A stretch of 64,000 nt of DNA from the NCBI RefSeq assembly GCF_020554845.1, contig NZ_JAJCIA010000022.1, positions 9,607-73,606 of the forward strand. Direction: 5' to 3'. The notes below the pieces were generated by a model. That model was not told the origin of the DNA. It made no database searches and was given only the letters and a program-made list of their open reading frames with translations. This DNA is from Blautia faecis. GTDB lineage: Bacteria; Bacillota; Clostridia; Lachnospirales; Lachnospiraceae. Shown piece after piece: positions 52,310 through 62,300 of this stretch. Each line of letters opens with the position of its first letter. The stretch's first letter is position 1. Position numbers and translations under genes: made by a program.

Positions 52310-53329
52310 TTACCGGTAATAGTAATTCCTGCTGCACCCTCTGGGAAAAATCTGCAATTTCAATTTTCGCCGGAATTCCATTTCGTCAACGGATTCTCTC
52401 AATATATTCAACGCCATTCGAAGATTTCGAATATCTTTTTCCATGTAATCCGTATAATTTCCACGGCCAACCAGCTTCAAGTGCGTAATTCCGGCTTGCT
52501 TTAACTGATAAAGTGCACATAGACCACAGCCAGTTTCACCGCAAAGATAACCCGCAGAATCATAGGAAAAATCATGTAAACTGTGAAAATCATCAGGAAC
52601 AAAGCCGTCTGGCAGCAAATGCCCTCCGTTTATTTCCTGATTGAAGATTTCAGAACCGGCATTCCCTGTTTTTAAGGTTCCGATCTGATAGGGCACTTTA
52701 CAAAGATACCCCATCTCATCGCAATGCAAAGAATTACAAAATGCACCTGTAAACTGGCACATTTCATTCAATACAAAGGCCTCAAATTCCGGAACTCCTT
52801 CTGTTCCATCCTTTTTTCCACATTTATCAACAACCGCTTTCATATCTTCGAATGTATTTTTCCTGTGAAAAATCACACGTTTCAATCTCATTTTTGCCAA
52901 TGAAGCCACCATCTGGCTGTTAATTTCTCCACATTCTCCACTGAGATGGATTTCGCAGTTTATGCCATTTTCACGTAAATATACCATCAACGCCGGGTCT
53001 GCAATAATATAACTGTGAAAACCGATTTTTATACACTGGCTTATAATCCCGGCAATTTCTGGATATTGTTCCGGGATATAATACAGGGAATTGAAGGTAA
53101 GATGGACTGGTTTTTCGTACTTTTTCATCATCCCAGACAGGATTTCCAGCTCACTGAATGCGCCAAGCTGTACGTTATAACAAAGTACTTCCCTGCGGTT
53201 TAAGGGCAGTACCGTTCCGTATTTTTGGGACCAGGAATAAGGAACATAACCACAGAAAAATTCATCTGCACCAGCCTCCGCGAACTTTATATATTCATCT
53301 ATCGAGCCTAATCCTGCTACTATTTTCAT
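52310..53329 (-). CDS. U32 family protein, UbiU-like
   Basis: 339 residues. N-terminal barrel start AGLGSIDEYIKFAEAGADEF, IHLSGECGEINSQ in the middle, and a cysteine set C-x6-C-x4-C-x6-C around residue 195-220 (MCQFTGAFCNSLHC) plus GYLCGETGCGLC, which fits the 4Fe-4S cluster of UbiU/RlhA-type U32 proteins rather than a protease. By analogy it may insert hydroxyl groups without oxygen; the substrate is unknown. Start: ATG with GGAG 7 bases upstream. It lies 99 bases after a second U32-like gene on the same strand. Confidence 0.75.
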   Translation of the reverse strand: MKIVAGLGSIDEYIKFAEAGADEFFCGYVPYSWSQKYGTVLPLNRREVLCYNVQLGAFSELEILSGMMKKYEKPVHLTFNSLYYIPEQYPEIAGIISQCIKIGFHSYIIADPALMVYLRENGINCEIHLSGECGEINSQMVASLAKMRLKRVIFHRKNTFEDMKAVVDKCGKKDGTEGVPEFEAFVLNEMCQFTGAFCNSLHCDEMGYLCKVPYQIGTLKTGNAGSEIFNQEINGGHLLPDGFVPDDFHSLHDFSYDSAGYLCGETGCGLCALYQLKQAGITHLKLVGRGNYTDYMEKDIRNLRMALNILRESVDEMEFRRKLKLQIFPRGCSRNYYYR

Positions 53330-53428
53330 CACTTATCTCCATAAATTCCAGCCTTGAGCAGCCATGTACTTCATCCTGAATAAAATATCGCTTCTGCCTC
53401 AACACGGGTATGTCACCTGCCGGCGGCA

Positions 53429-54862
53429 TTACCATGCTCTTATTACAACCCGGTCCACACCGTTTTGGATATAATTCTTCAGTATTTCTTCCTCTTTCAA
53501 TATCCTCATATCAATCCCAAACAACGAATTATACCGCCCTATCATATGCAAATGTTCCGGATACAAAAGTGCATATTCCGTACAATATCCCGGGCATTTT
53601 TTTGCAAGCTTTTGTCGTCCTCTCTCGCCTGTTTCACATACTGCACCAAGAGGACAATACTGTGATGTATTGGTCTGATAGAACGGAATATGCAGGCTGT
53701 TTTTTCCAGGTGGAATCTGCTGTTCGTAACCGCAGGATTCCCATTCAAAGCGTTGGATTCCATATTCTCTTTCCAGAAAATTACGGTAAAATCCAGCATT
53801 CAGGCTGTTCCTCTCAAACCATTTCTGTTCTCCTTTTTTGAACGGAATCCGAGGGTCTTTTCTGCGTTTATTTAACAAAATTCCAAGGCTGGGAATCAGA
53901 TTCCTTCTGCTTTTTTTTACTAAAGAAGCCATTCCCCAGTCATTTACAACAATCTCTACAGACTGCCTTTTTTCTTCACACCACCGGTTAATTTCATCAA
54001 GCAATTCTGTTATATAATCCAGCATATATTCCCGGATATAAGAAAAAACAAGTGTGATTTCCACCTGTTCTGCCGCTGCTTTTTCTATTATTTCAAACAA
54101 CAATTTACGTTCCGGAAACAGAAGATGACAGAACTGATTTCCAATATAAAGGTGATCCGGTACTCTATGTTCCAGAATAATGTTGCCGCAGATACCGATA
54201 CATTTTCCGGCATACTTTTTGGAAAATTCTGTCAGGGAACTATTCAAATATTCCTGATACAATTCCGGGCGATCTATCTCCAGCGCCAGTTCCGCAACAC
54301 CTGATTCAGGCGGTACCTGGCACTTATACCCAGGCTTAAAGCCAGTTCCGCACTGAGAACAATTATCAGTTAAATCTATACGTTTCCCATTATAAGCGGA
54401 CTCCAATACCTCTGGCGTAAGCTCTCTCCGCCATATTCCCACCTGCTCTTCCAGACTGTCACACTTGACCTCATCCAGTTCCCCCGGATACCCTGTCAGG
54501 CTTTTCGCCAACGCGCTGTCGTCCTCTTCCAGCTTCAGATGAATGTAGTGATTATACTGATAAAGAAGCCTCTGAACCGCCTCTGCATACGCTTTCTGCT
54601 TCACCGTCACCTTATATTTCACACAAAATCCGGAGAGTTCTGCGTCCACCACATCAGACCTTTGTATATCGTATTCTGGAATTTCCAATTCACGATAACA
54701 CCCATTCTTTATATCATAAAAGCACACCTTCAAAGCTTCTGAATCAGAGATATTTTCTTCTATTGTCCGAAAACAAAATCCACTCTCATCAATCTCTGTA
54801 ATCCGAACCTCCCGTCCTCCCACAACCCCGGCAAGAAGCCCGAAAGGAATCATTGAAACCAT
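53429..54862 (-). CDS. U32-like partner protein with extra N-terminal domain (UbiV-like)
   Basis: 477 residues. The N-terminal part (about 10-150) is a beta-rich domain of unknown type, with a weak resemblance to PilZ (VRITEIDESGFCF). From about 165 on, a barrel-like region has GICGNIILEHRV and EIVVNDWGMASL, which recalls the UbiV/YhbV half of U32 pairs, and a cysteine-rich C-terminal part (SCGY, YCPLGAVC, KKCPGYC) able to hold an Fe-S cluster. Start: ATG at 54862 with AGGGTG 8 bases upstream; GTG at 54871 is an alternative. Likely forms a heterodimer with the downstream U32 protein. Confidence 0.6.
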   Translation of the reverse strand: MVSMIPFGLLAGVVGGREVRITEIDESGFCFRTIEENISDSEALKVCFYDIKNGCYRELEIPEYDIQRSDVVDAELSGFCVKYKVTVKQKAYAEAVQRLLYQYNHYIHLKLEEDDSALAKSLTGYPGELDEVKCDSLEEQVGIWRRELTPEVLESAYNGKRIDLTDNCSQCGTGFKPGYKCQVPPESGVAELALEIDRPELYQEYLNSSLTEFSKKYAGKCIGICGNIILEHRVPDHLYIGNQFCHLLFPERKLLFEIIEKAAAEQVEITLVFSYIREYMLDYITELLDEINRWCEEKRQSVEIVVNDWGMASLVKKSRRNLIPSLGILLNKRRKDPRIPFKKGEQKWFERNSLNAGFYRNFLEREYGIQRFEWESCGYEQQIPPGKNSLHIPFYQTNTSQYCPLGAVCETGERGRQKLAKKCPGYCTEYALLYPEHLHMIGRYNSLFGIDMRILKEEEILKNYIQNGVDRVVIRAW

Positions 54863-55011
54863 TGCAATCACACCCTGTTCCGTCTACGAATACTGCAAAT
54901 ATATCTCAGAATATATAAAAAAACAATCTTTCCAGTTTATAAACCTTTTCTCCTTTTTTCTTCACAAAAGAATGGTAAAATTAACTTAACGACTATGAAA
55001 ACATAATCATT

Positions 55012-55030
55012 GATTTTTCAAACACGCTCC
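55012..55030. repeat. Solo MITE family B end at the alpha-galactosidase stop
   Basis: Minus strand GAGCGTGTTTGAAAAATCA matches the family B end. It supplies the last codons and the TGA stop of the GH36 gene. No matching second end is seen within 150 bases. Confidence 0.6.
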
Positions 55031-57180
55031 AGTTCTATCTGGTATGCTTCATATTCGCTCACCGCAGCAGGAAGCAGTATTCCAGCCTCCATAAGTGCAG
55101 CTCCCGGATATACTTTTCCGGTAGTTTTTTCCCGATAAAAAGCATCCTCTTCCATTCCTTTTAAGGTAACGTATGCTGCCGGCGGATTGGCTTCTGCTGT
55201 AAGTCTTATCACACTTACCAGTGCCTTGGATCTGTCATCTGATACCACCATCCAGGCCGCAAAATTATCCTGGAAAGGATTGGAAAGACGGTAATAATCT
55301 CCTTCACGGATCAATTCCTGATACTCCCTGTATTGGGCAAGCTGGGCACGGATTTCTGCTTTTTCCTTTGCATTTAAAAGTGCGGGATTCAGTTCATAGC
55401 CAAAGGTTCCAGACATAGCTGCAACGCCTCTTGTATGCATACTGGTCACTCTTCCGGTCTGATGGTTTGGCACTGCTGACACATGTGAACCCATTGCTGC
55501 TACCGGATAAAAGAAGGAGGTTCCATATTGAATCCGTGTACGATTAATAGCATCTGTGTTGTCACTGCACCAGATCTGAGGCGTATAATACAACATTCCG
55601 GCATCAAATCTTCCGCCGCCTCCGCTGCAGCCTTCAATAAGAATATCCGGATAACGGTTCGTAAGTTTTTCCAGGAAATCGTACACCCCAAGAACATAAT
55701 CATAGGTCACATTTGGTGCATAAATATCTGCCAGGCTGCGGTTCATATCCCATTTAATGTACTCCACATTTCCCTGATCCAGAACTGCACAGATACGTTT
55801 AAATATCTCATCACGTACTTCTTTTCTGGAAAAGTCAAGGACCAGCTGGTTTCTGGAACGAACAGGCTTGCGGCCTGGAATTGTAATTGCCCAGTCCGGA
55901 TGTTCCCTGTAAAGATCACTGTCCTCACTGACCATTTCAGGCTCAATCCAGATACCGAATTTCACGCCTTCTGCGTTTACTCTTTCGATTAATTTCGTCA
56001 GAGTTCCGCCTAATTTTTCCTCGTTCACATACCAGTCGCCGAGAGAAGAATTGTCGTCATTTCGCTTTCCGAACCATCCATCATCCATAACCACCATATC
56101 GATTCCAAGCGCTTTTGCCTCCTTTGCAAGCTCTACGATGGTGTCTCCGGTGAAATCAAAATATGCGGCTTCCCAGCTGTTGATCAGGACAGGACGATTT
56201 GCATGGACGTATTTTCCCTGGCAGATATGATTCATAATGCAGTGATGGTACTGCTGGGAAAGCCTGGAAAGACCTTTGTTTGTGTAGGATAAAATAACCT
56301 CTGGCGCGGTAAATTCAGCTCCGGCTTCCAGGGGATATGCAAACAGTTCATCAGTCAGACCCATCTGGATTCTGGTCTGATCATACTGGTCCTTTTCTGC
56401 TTCTACAAGGAAGTTTCCACTGTATACAAACAGCATTCCGTAGCAGCTTCCGCTGTCTTCATTTGTGTTTTTTCCTGCAAGGATTACCCCTGGATTATAC
56501 TGGTGGCTGGAGGTTCCACGGCGGCTGCCAATTCGGGTGCTTTCATGGGAAACCGGCATTCTTTCCATGTTTCTTTCCATAGCATGTCTGCCATAAAATT
56601 TGATCAGATCATAGTCTCCGTGAAGGAAATCCAGGCATGCAGACTGGGCTTTTTTTACTGTTACAGGGGCTTTTCCAGCATTCTTAATTATCACACTTCT
56701 GGTGATAATATCTTCTTTTTCCAGTACTCCGTAGAGCAGACGAAGCTCTACTTTTGTAACAGGATCTTCCAGTATAATCTTCAAAGTTTCCGCTTCATTT
56801 TCTTCTGCACGGACGAATGGAAGACCTTTCAGAGTGTATTTTCCAGCCGCAATTTCATGTGTTATGTAAACCGGATTGCAGCACTGGGAACCATCTGCAT
56901 TCTCTATATTTAACGCATAATTTCGGAAATCTCCTGTGCCAAGTGATGGATATTCCTGTGGCAATGCATCCAGAGAATAGGTTCTGTCGCTGCCTGCTGA
57001 ATTCGGATTTCCAGAAAAGCCACGGTCTCCATAATTCAGAAGATAGTCCATTTCTCCTGCAGTTCTGGCACCATAATACAGGTGCAAAAGGTACCCTTGA
57101 GCATCCGCCTGCATCTGATAGGTAGTGTGGGCAGTGGTGAGGGTAAAGATCCGGGTTGTTTCGTTGAAGGTGATTGCCAT
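55018..57180 (-). CDS. GH36 alpha-galactosidase
   Basis: 720 residues, the usual length for the tetrameric clostridial/bacilli GH36 enzymes. N-terminal beta domain, (beta/alpha)8 barrel from about 330, nucleophile Asp478 in KWDMNR, acid/base Asp540 in WCSDNTDAINR, plus SCG-like GCSGGGGRFD. It releases galactose from raffinose-type sugars in the cytoplasm. RBS AAAAGGAGG. Divergent from an AraC regulator. The last codons (Glu-Arg-Val-stop) are encoded by the end of a family B repeat, GAGCGTGTTTGA. Confidence 0.95.
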   Translation of the reverse strand: MAITFNETTRIFTLTTAHTTYQMQADAQGYLLHLYYGARTAGEMDYLLNYGDRGFSGNPNSAGSDRTYSLDALPQEYPSLGTGDFRNYALNIENADGSQCCNPVYITHEIAAGKYTLKGLPFVRAEENEAETLKIILEDPVTKVELRLLYGVLEKEDIITRSVIIKNAGKAPVTVKKAQSACLDFLHGDYDLIKFYGRHAMERNMERMPVSHESTRIGSRRGTSSHQYNPGVILAGKNTNEDSGSCYGMLFVYSGNFLVEAEKDQYDQTRIQMGLTDELFAYPLEAGAEFTAPEVILSYTNKGLSRLSQQYHHCIMNHICQGKYVHANRPVLINSWEAAYFDFTGDTIVELAKEAKALGIDMVVMDDGWFGKRNDDNSSLGDWYVNEEKLGGTLTKLIERVNAEGVKFGIWIEPEMVSEDSDLYREHPDWAITIPGRKPVRSRNQLVLDFSRKEVRDEIFKRICAVLDQGNVEYIKWDMNRSLADIYAPNVTYDYVLGVYDFLEKLTNRYPDILIEGCSGGGGRFDAGMLYYTPQIWCSDNTDAINRTRIQYGTSFFYPVAAMGSHVSAVPNHQTGRVTSMHTRGVAAMSGTFGYELNPALLNAKEKAEIRAQLAQYREYQELIREGDYYRLSNPFQDNFAAWMVVSDDRSKALVSVIRLTAEANPPAAYVTLKGMEEDAFYREKTTGKVYPGAALMEAGILLPAAVSEYEAYQIELERV

Positions 57181-57286
57181 GAGTGGGGCCTCCTTTTTCT
57201 ATGATGTGTTAAGTATAGCATACCAAAATCAACACTTAAATAGCTTAATTTTTCTTATTTTATGCCTTTATGATGGTTTTTTATGG

Positions 57287-57323
57287 TATAATGAAATATA
57301 TTATCGCATTATGATATATTATC
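57287..57323 (+). promoter_or_regulatory. araC-type regulator promoter -10 and direct repeats
   Basis: TATAAT at 57287-57292 is followed by two direct copies of ATATATTATC (57296-57305 and 57314-57323), spaced 18 bases apart. AraC proteins bind direct repeats, so these may be autoregulatory sites. The divergent GH36 promoter lies at about 57205-57240 (TATACT with TTAAGT). Confidence 0.45.
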
Positions 57324-57350
57324 AGCAAATGTAACAGGAGGATTCCGTAT

Positions 57351-58190
57351 ATGGATAACAACTTTCACATTTTTCCGAGCGAAACTTTCATTGATCTATG
57401 CCTTTACCAATATGGACATGAGAAGTGTACTCCCGGACATTTATTTGGTCCGGCAACGCGGAATCACTATCTTTTTCACTATGTTCTTTCCGGAACAGGC
57501 ACCCTGATGGCCACGAATTCCAAGGGGCAGAATGTAAATTATCAGGTTCGGAGCGGACAGGGATTTATGATTTTTCCAGGACAGATCACCACTTATGTGG
57601 CAGATATTCAGGTACCATGGGAATACGTCTGGGTGGAGTTTGACGGGCTGCGTACCACAGAAATCCTCAACGTTTGTGGCTTTTCCAAGGATGCGCCAGT
57701 CTATATGGCCCACTCCAGGGAGGCACGAAAAAAGATGGTGGATGAACTGATTTACATTTCTCAGAATTCAGAGCAATCTCCTTTTCATCTGATGGGACAT
57801 TTCTATCTTTTTGCGGATCTGCTTGCGCAATCTGTTGCCAGACCGCAGCCTGCCGCCACCAGTAAAATGAGTGATTATTATATAAAAGAGGCAATAAATT
57901 ATATCGAACAGAACTTCCAGAATGATATTTCTATTGAGGATGTGGCAGCTGTATGCGGTATTAACAGAAGCTATCTGGGACGAATTTTCCGCACCAGCAC
58001 AGGACGCTCTCCACAGGAATTTCTCATTCATTACCGCATGACAAAAGCGGCGGAATTGCTGAAGCTGACCACATTATCTATAGGAGATATCGGCTCTGCC
58101 GTAGGCTACGAAAACGCCCTCCACTTCTCCCGGGCTTTTAAAAATGTGTATGGGGTTTCACCGCGGGCGTGGCGGGAGCAGCATAGATGA
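57351..58190 (+). CDS. AraC family regulator of alpha-galactoside use
   Basis: 279 residues. N-terminal cupin sensor (HYLFHYVLSGTGTL, GFMIFPGQITTYVAD) and C-terminal AraC domain with two HTH (ISIEDVAAVCGINRSYLGRI and LSIGDIGSAVGYENALHFSR). The layout matches RafR/MsmR-type regulators, which activate alpha-galactosidase genes when melibiose or raffinose binds. Divergent from the GH36 gene. Shine-Dalgarno ACAGGAGGATTC. Confidence 0.93.
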   Translation: MDNNFHIFPSETFIDLCLYQYGHEKCTPGHLFGPATRNHYLFHYVLSGTGTLMATNSKGQNVNYQVRSGQGFMIFPGQITTYVADIQVPWEYVWVEFDGLRTTEILNVCGFSKDAPVYMAHSREARKKMVDELIYISQNSEQSPFHLMGHFYLFADLLAQSVARPQPAATSKMSDYYIKEAINYIEQNFQNDISIEDVAAVCGINRSYLGRIFRTSTGRSPQEFLIHYRMTKAAELLKLTTLSIGDIGSAVGYENALHFSRAFKNVYGVSPRAWREQHR

Positions 58191-58208
58191 AATTTTGATT
58201 ATACAAAA

Positions 58209-58236
58209 AGGACTTTCCGATTTCTCAGAAAGTCCT
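58209..58236 (-). terminator. Terminator between AraC gene and the secreted protein gene
   Basis: AGGACTTTC/GAAAGTCCT stem with a T run on the minus strand (CCTTTTTG). It ends the minus-strand secreted-protein transcript and may stop the AraC transcript too. Confidence 0.7.
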
Positions 58237-58260
58237 GTATCTGCTTGCGGTTATTGAATT

Positions 58261-59061
58261 TTAGAAGTTAAATCCTACGGATTTCAGTGTTCCGTCTGCG
58301 GACTGTGCGGTTACGTCCTGGGCAACTACGCCAGCTTCTGTCTCCTGGATGTGGAGGGCGCTCTGGGTTTCGTTTTCCTCTGATGCAACATTTTTGAATT
58401 CCATATTAATTACGACTGCTTCGTCTGGAACTTCGATCTCAACACCATCTGCGATGAAGGTTACGTCGTAGAAAGTGTACTCGTCGTCTTCTGTTGTTCC
58501 AAGGTCTCTGATGGAAGCCTGTTTTGCTTCTTCATATTTCTCACTGCCAGCTTCAAGCTTTACAGCGTTCATTTCAGCGTTTTCTGGAAGAGCTGTCTCA
58601 TCAAACACTTTTGCAGTGATAATGACTTCTTCGTTCTCGAAACGGAAATCGAAATCTACGGTAGTTTCTACTGCATCTCCAACTTCACCGGTTCCATCGG
58701 TAAACTCAGCTGGCTCAGCTTCTGCAGAGCTATCTGTGAATCCATCAACAAAAGCAGCTTCCTCTGCAGTTTCTCCGGTCTGGAACTCATCCTGCGCTTC
58801 TTCTACCTGAACCTCCTCGGTCTGTGCAACCTCCGGCTGAACCTCTGTCTGAGTCTGCTCTGGCTGAACCTCCTCAGTCTGTGCAGCTTCCGGCTGAACT
58901 TCTTCCACATATACAGCTTCATCACCTGTGGTAAAAGCATCCATCTCTGCAAGTGCCTCCGCATCTGTAAATCCTTCTGCGGAAACTACTGTATATCCTG
59001 TCACCAGCATTGTCGCTGAAATCATAACTGCCATTGCTTTTTTTAATGTATTCTTTCTCAT
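58261..59061 (-). CDS. Acidic secreted protein with Glu-Val-Gln-Pro repeats
   Basis: 266 residues. Signal peptide of about 28 residues with a signal peptidase I site after VVSA. Then a very acidic spacer with repeated (E)EVQPE/AQTEEVQ units (about 52-95), and a C-terminal domain (about 135-266) of beta strands such as VDFDFRFENEEVIITAKVFD and VEIEVPDEAVVINMEF. No cell-wall anchor, transmembrane segment or catalytic motif. Family not recognised. It lies downstream of the giant CnaB adhesin on the same strand, and the terminator between them makes it a separate transcript. It may be an adhesin accessory. Confidence 0.65.
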   Translation of the reverse strand: MRKNTLKKAMAVMISATMLVTGYTVVSAEGFTDAEALAEMDAFTTGDEAVYVEEVQPEAAQTEEVQPEQTQTEVQPEVAQTEEVQVEEAQDEFQTGETAEEAAFVDGFTDSSAEAEPAEFTDGTGEVGDAVETTVDFDFRFENEEVIITAKVFDETALPENAEMNAVKLEAGSEKYEEAKQASIRDLGTTEDDEYTFYDVTFIADGVEIEVPDEAVVINMEFKNVASEENETQSALHIQETEAGVVAQDVTAQSADGTLKSVGFNF

Positions 59062-59273
59062 AATGGAAACCTCCTGAAATCTATAAAGTCATTCCCAAAT
59101 GTAATATCCTTTAATTTGACTTCATTATACCAGTAGGGCTGTTTCGTCAACTCTTTCTTCGGGATGTTTTTCCACTTTTCAAAAAAGTTTTTTTACTTTT
59201 TTTGCAAAACCAGAACCACAGGACTATTCTGTAGTTTCCTTAATTGCGCAGGAAGCTAAGGGGCACCTGCAAA

Positions 59274-59304
59274 AAGGCGATCCGCTTTGTGTGCGGACCG
59301 CCTT
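59274..59304 (-). terminator. Intrinsic terminator of the adhesin gene
   Basis: AAGGCG-A-TCCGC pairs with GCGGA-C-CGCCTT; GCCTTTTTGC follows on the minus strand. The 200 bases from here to the secreted protein start are AT-rich and should hold its promoter. Confidence 0.85.
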
Positions 59305-59357
59305 CATTTGTACTTGCTTTGTTATGGTTCCGATCTGGTCAAAAACCTTGTTTTGCT

Positions 59358-62300
59358 TTACTGTCTTTTGTTTCTTCTGCGGCGTCTTTCAGTCTCGGCT
59401 GCAAGCATTGCAGCTGCAAGAAGAAGCATCAGATAAGTTCCGATCGGGGTATCATCTCCGGTCTTCGGTGATTTGCCTCCGCCGTAGCCGCCGGAATGAT
59501 CTTCGGAGCCACCGCTATTTCCACCATCGGAAGAAGGAGTAGGTGTTGGTGTTGGTGTTTCTGTTACTGTGCTTTCTTCCTGGTTGGTGATGACAACTTC
59601 TGCTGTCATATTCGTTTCATCAAATGTAACAGAATCTGCACTTACGGTAACTTTATATCCAAAGCCTTCGGAGCCTGCAATTGGTTTTCCGTTGGAATCA
59701 GTTTCCGTTACATACAGGGTTACCTTTGCTCCTGACTGGGCAAGACCAACATTGATGATCTCACTTACTTCATAGCCACCGTCCATATCAAGCTTGATAA
59801 TGTTCTGCTCAACCTGCTGGGAAAGCTGTGTATGAGCTGCATCATCAAAGATACCTGCATAGAATACCTCGTTGCTGTTTCTGGTGCCTCCATCTGCACC
59901 AAGAACCTTCTTGGTAATTGTCAGCTGACCCTGTTTGTAGAATCCATCTGGCGGGAAGCTGCTGAACACGTTTTCAAAGGAAACGGTTGTTGTTCCATCG
60001 GCTTCGGTTACTGTTGTGGAGTTACCATTGCCAAATACAGCTTCATAAACAGTTCCATCTGCAAGAGCGCCGATCGTCTGAGAAGTTCCATCCTGTGTAC
60101 ACTCTGCAATGTAGTATGTCTTGCCTGCCTTAATATTCTCTGAGAATACTACGGTGGAAGCATCTGCATTCTTGAATACAAGAGCTTTCACATCAGAAAC
60201 TCTCTGTGTGCATTCTTTATCAGAATACAGGGCTACATAGAAGGTCTGATTTCTTGCTGCCAGACCTTCACCAATATAGGTAAGTTTCTTTGTCACTGCA
60301 ATAGATGCTGAGGTTGCCAGTTTATCCTGTACAAGTAAAACACCATCCTTGGAAACAGCTGTTGTTTTTTCTGCATCTACTGTTCCGTCTTCTTTCAGAA
60401 CAAACGTAGTGTCGCTTGTAAGTAAATATCCGTCTGGAGCTACAGTCTCACGAAGAGTGTAAATCTTACCGGTTTTCAGTTTCTCGGTAACATGAGCTTC
60501 CTTGGTGGAATCCCACTCGTCTACTACGTTTCCATCCTGGTCAATGATCTGGATGTGAGCACCTTCCAGCTCTTTCCCATCGGAAATATCTACTTTGCTT
60601 ACTTTTACAGAAGTTCTGCTGTCTTCTACCAGAAGGGTTCCATCCGCTGAGATGGTTGTGCTGGTATTATCTTTGTCAAGAGTTCCATCCTCCTTCAAGC
60701 TAAAGACTGTGTCAGCTGTAATAGTATAGCCATCTGGCGCTACGGTCTCACGAAGGGTATATTTCTCACCGGTCTTAAGACCTGTTACTTCATGAGATTC
60801 CCAGGTGGAATCCCACTCGTCTACTACATTTCCATCTTTGTCAAGGATCTGGATATGAGCACCTGCCAGTTCTTTCTGGTCGGTAATATCCACTTTGCTG
60901 ATCTTAACAGATGTGATTGTATTGGTAATGATAAATCCTTCTGTGGCATTTCCTGTTACTGTGGAAATATAGCCAGCTATTTTGCCAATTTCTTCTACTG
61001 TGTAGACAATATCCTTTCCAGCCCTCTTCTCATCAAGTTCGGACCAGGTGTAAGTCCACTTGTTCTCTGCGTTCAGGATAATTTCCTCGCCACTGTTTTC
61101 GCCATCGGCTTTCAGCTGAACCTTGATTTCCTTCGGTCTGTGACCGCCGCGGTCATCGTTATCAGCCCATGCCTTGGTAACTGTGACGCTGGTCTTTCCT
61201 GGCGCATAGCTGTTGGTGATATCGTAGCCGGTGATCTCAGTTGTGTAATCTGCAACTGCATCCTCAGTTACCGTGTATACAATTTCTTTTCCAGCCTCAT
61301 ATTTCGGCAGTTTTTCGAAGCTGTAGGTCCAGTTTCCATTTTCGTCTGCGGTTACGGTCTGGCTGTCCTTCTCCTCGCCGTTTGCAAGAAGTCTTACAGT
61401 GATGCGCTCCGGACGTTTGCCATCCTGATTGTCGGCATCGTTCCAGGTCTTGGAGCCCTTCACCTCAGTTGTCTCGGTTGTGTAAGTGTTGGTGATGTTA
61501 AATCCGTCTACACTTGTTTCATAACCTTCCACTGCTTCCTCGGTTACGGTGTAGGTAATTTCCTTGCCATTTGCATATTTCGGCAGGTCTTTAAAGGTGT
61601 AGGTCCAGTTTCCTGCTTCGTCTGCTTTTACAGTCTGGCTTGCTACGATCTCTCCGTTTGCAAGAAGGTTGACGATAATGCTCTCTGGACGCTTGCCATC
61701 CTGATTGTCTGCGTCATCCCAGGTCTTGGTTACGGTGATGGAAGTTGTTTCTGGAGCGTAGGTGTTAGTCAGAGTAGTTACAGTTCCGTTCTTGCTGTTG
61801 TCGGTAAGTTCGTAACCTTCTGGGAGAGTTTCCTCTGTCCAGGTGTACTCGATTGCTTTTCCGTCTGCTTTTTCCGGAAGGTCAGATATAGTCTGTTTCC
61901 AATTGTTCTCGACGCTCAGGGTAACGGTCTTTCCGGTTTCTTTACCGTCTGCAAGAAGACTTACGGTAATGCTCTCCGGACGTTTTCCATCCTGATTTTC
62001 AGCGTCGTTCCAGATCTTGGTTACTGTTGCACTGGTCTTTCCTGGAGTGTAGCTGTTGGTGATGTTGCTGCCATCGTAGGTTGTAGTGTAATCAGTTACT
62101 TCCTCCTCAGCTACGGTGTAGGTGATTTCCTGGCCGTTTGCATATTTCGGCAGATCTTTGAAGGTGTAAGTCCAGTTTCCTACTTCGTCTGCAGTTACGG
62201 CCTGGCGAGTTTTCTCTGTGCCATTTGCAAGAAGGATTACAGTGATGCTTTCCGGACGCTTGCCATCCTGGTTGTTTGCATCGTTCCAGGTCTTGGTTCC

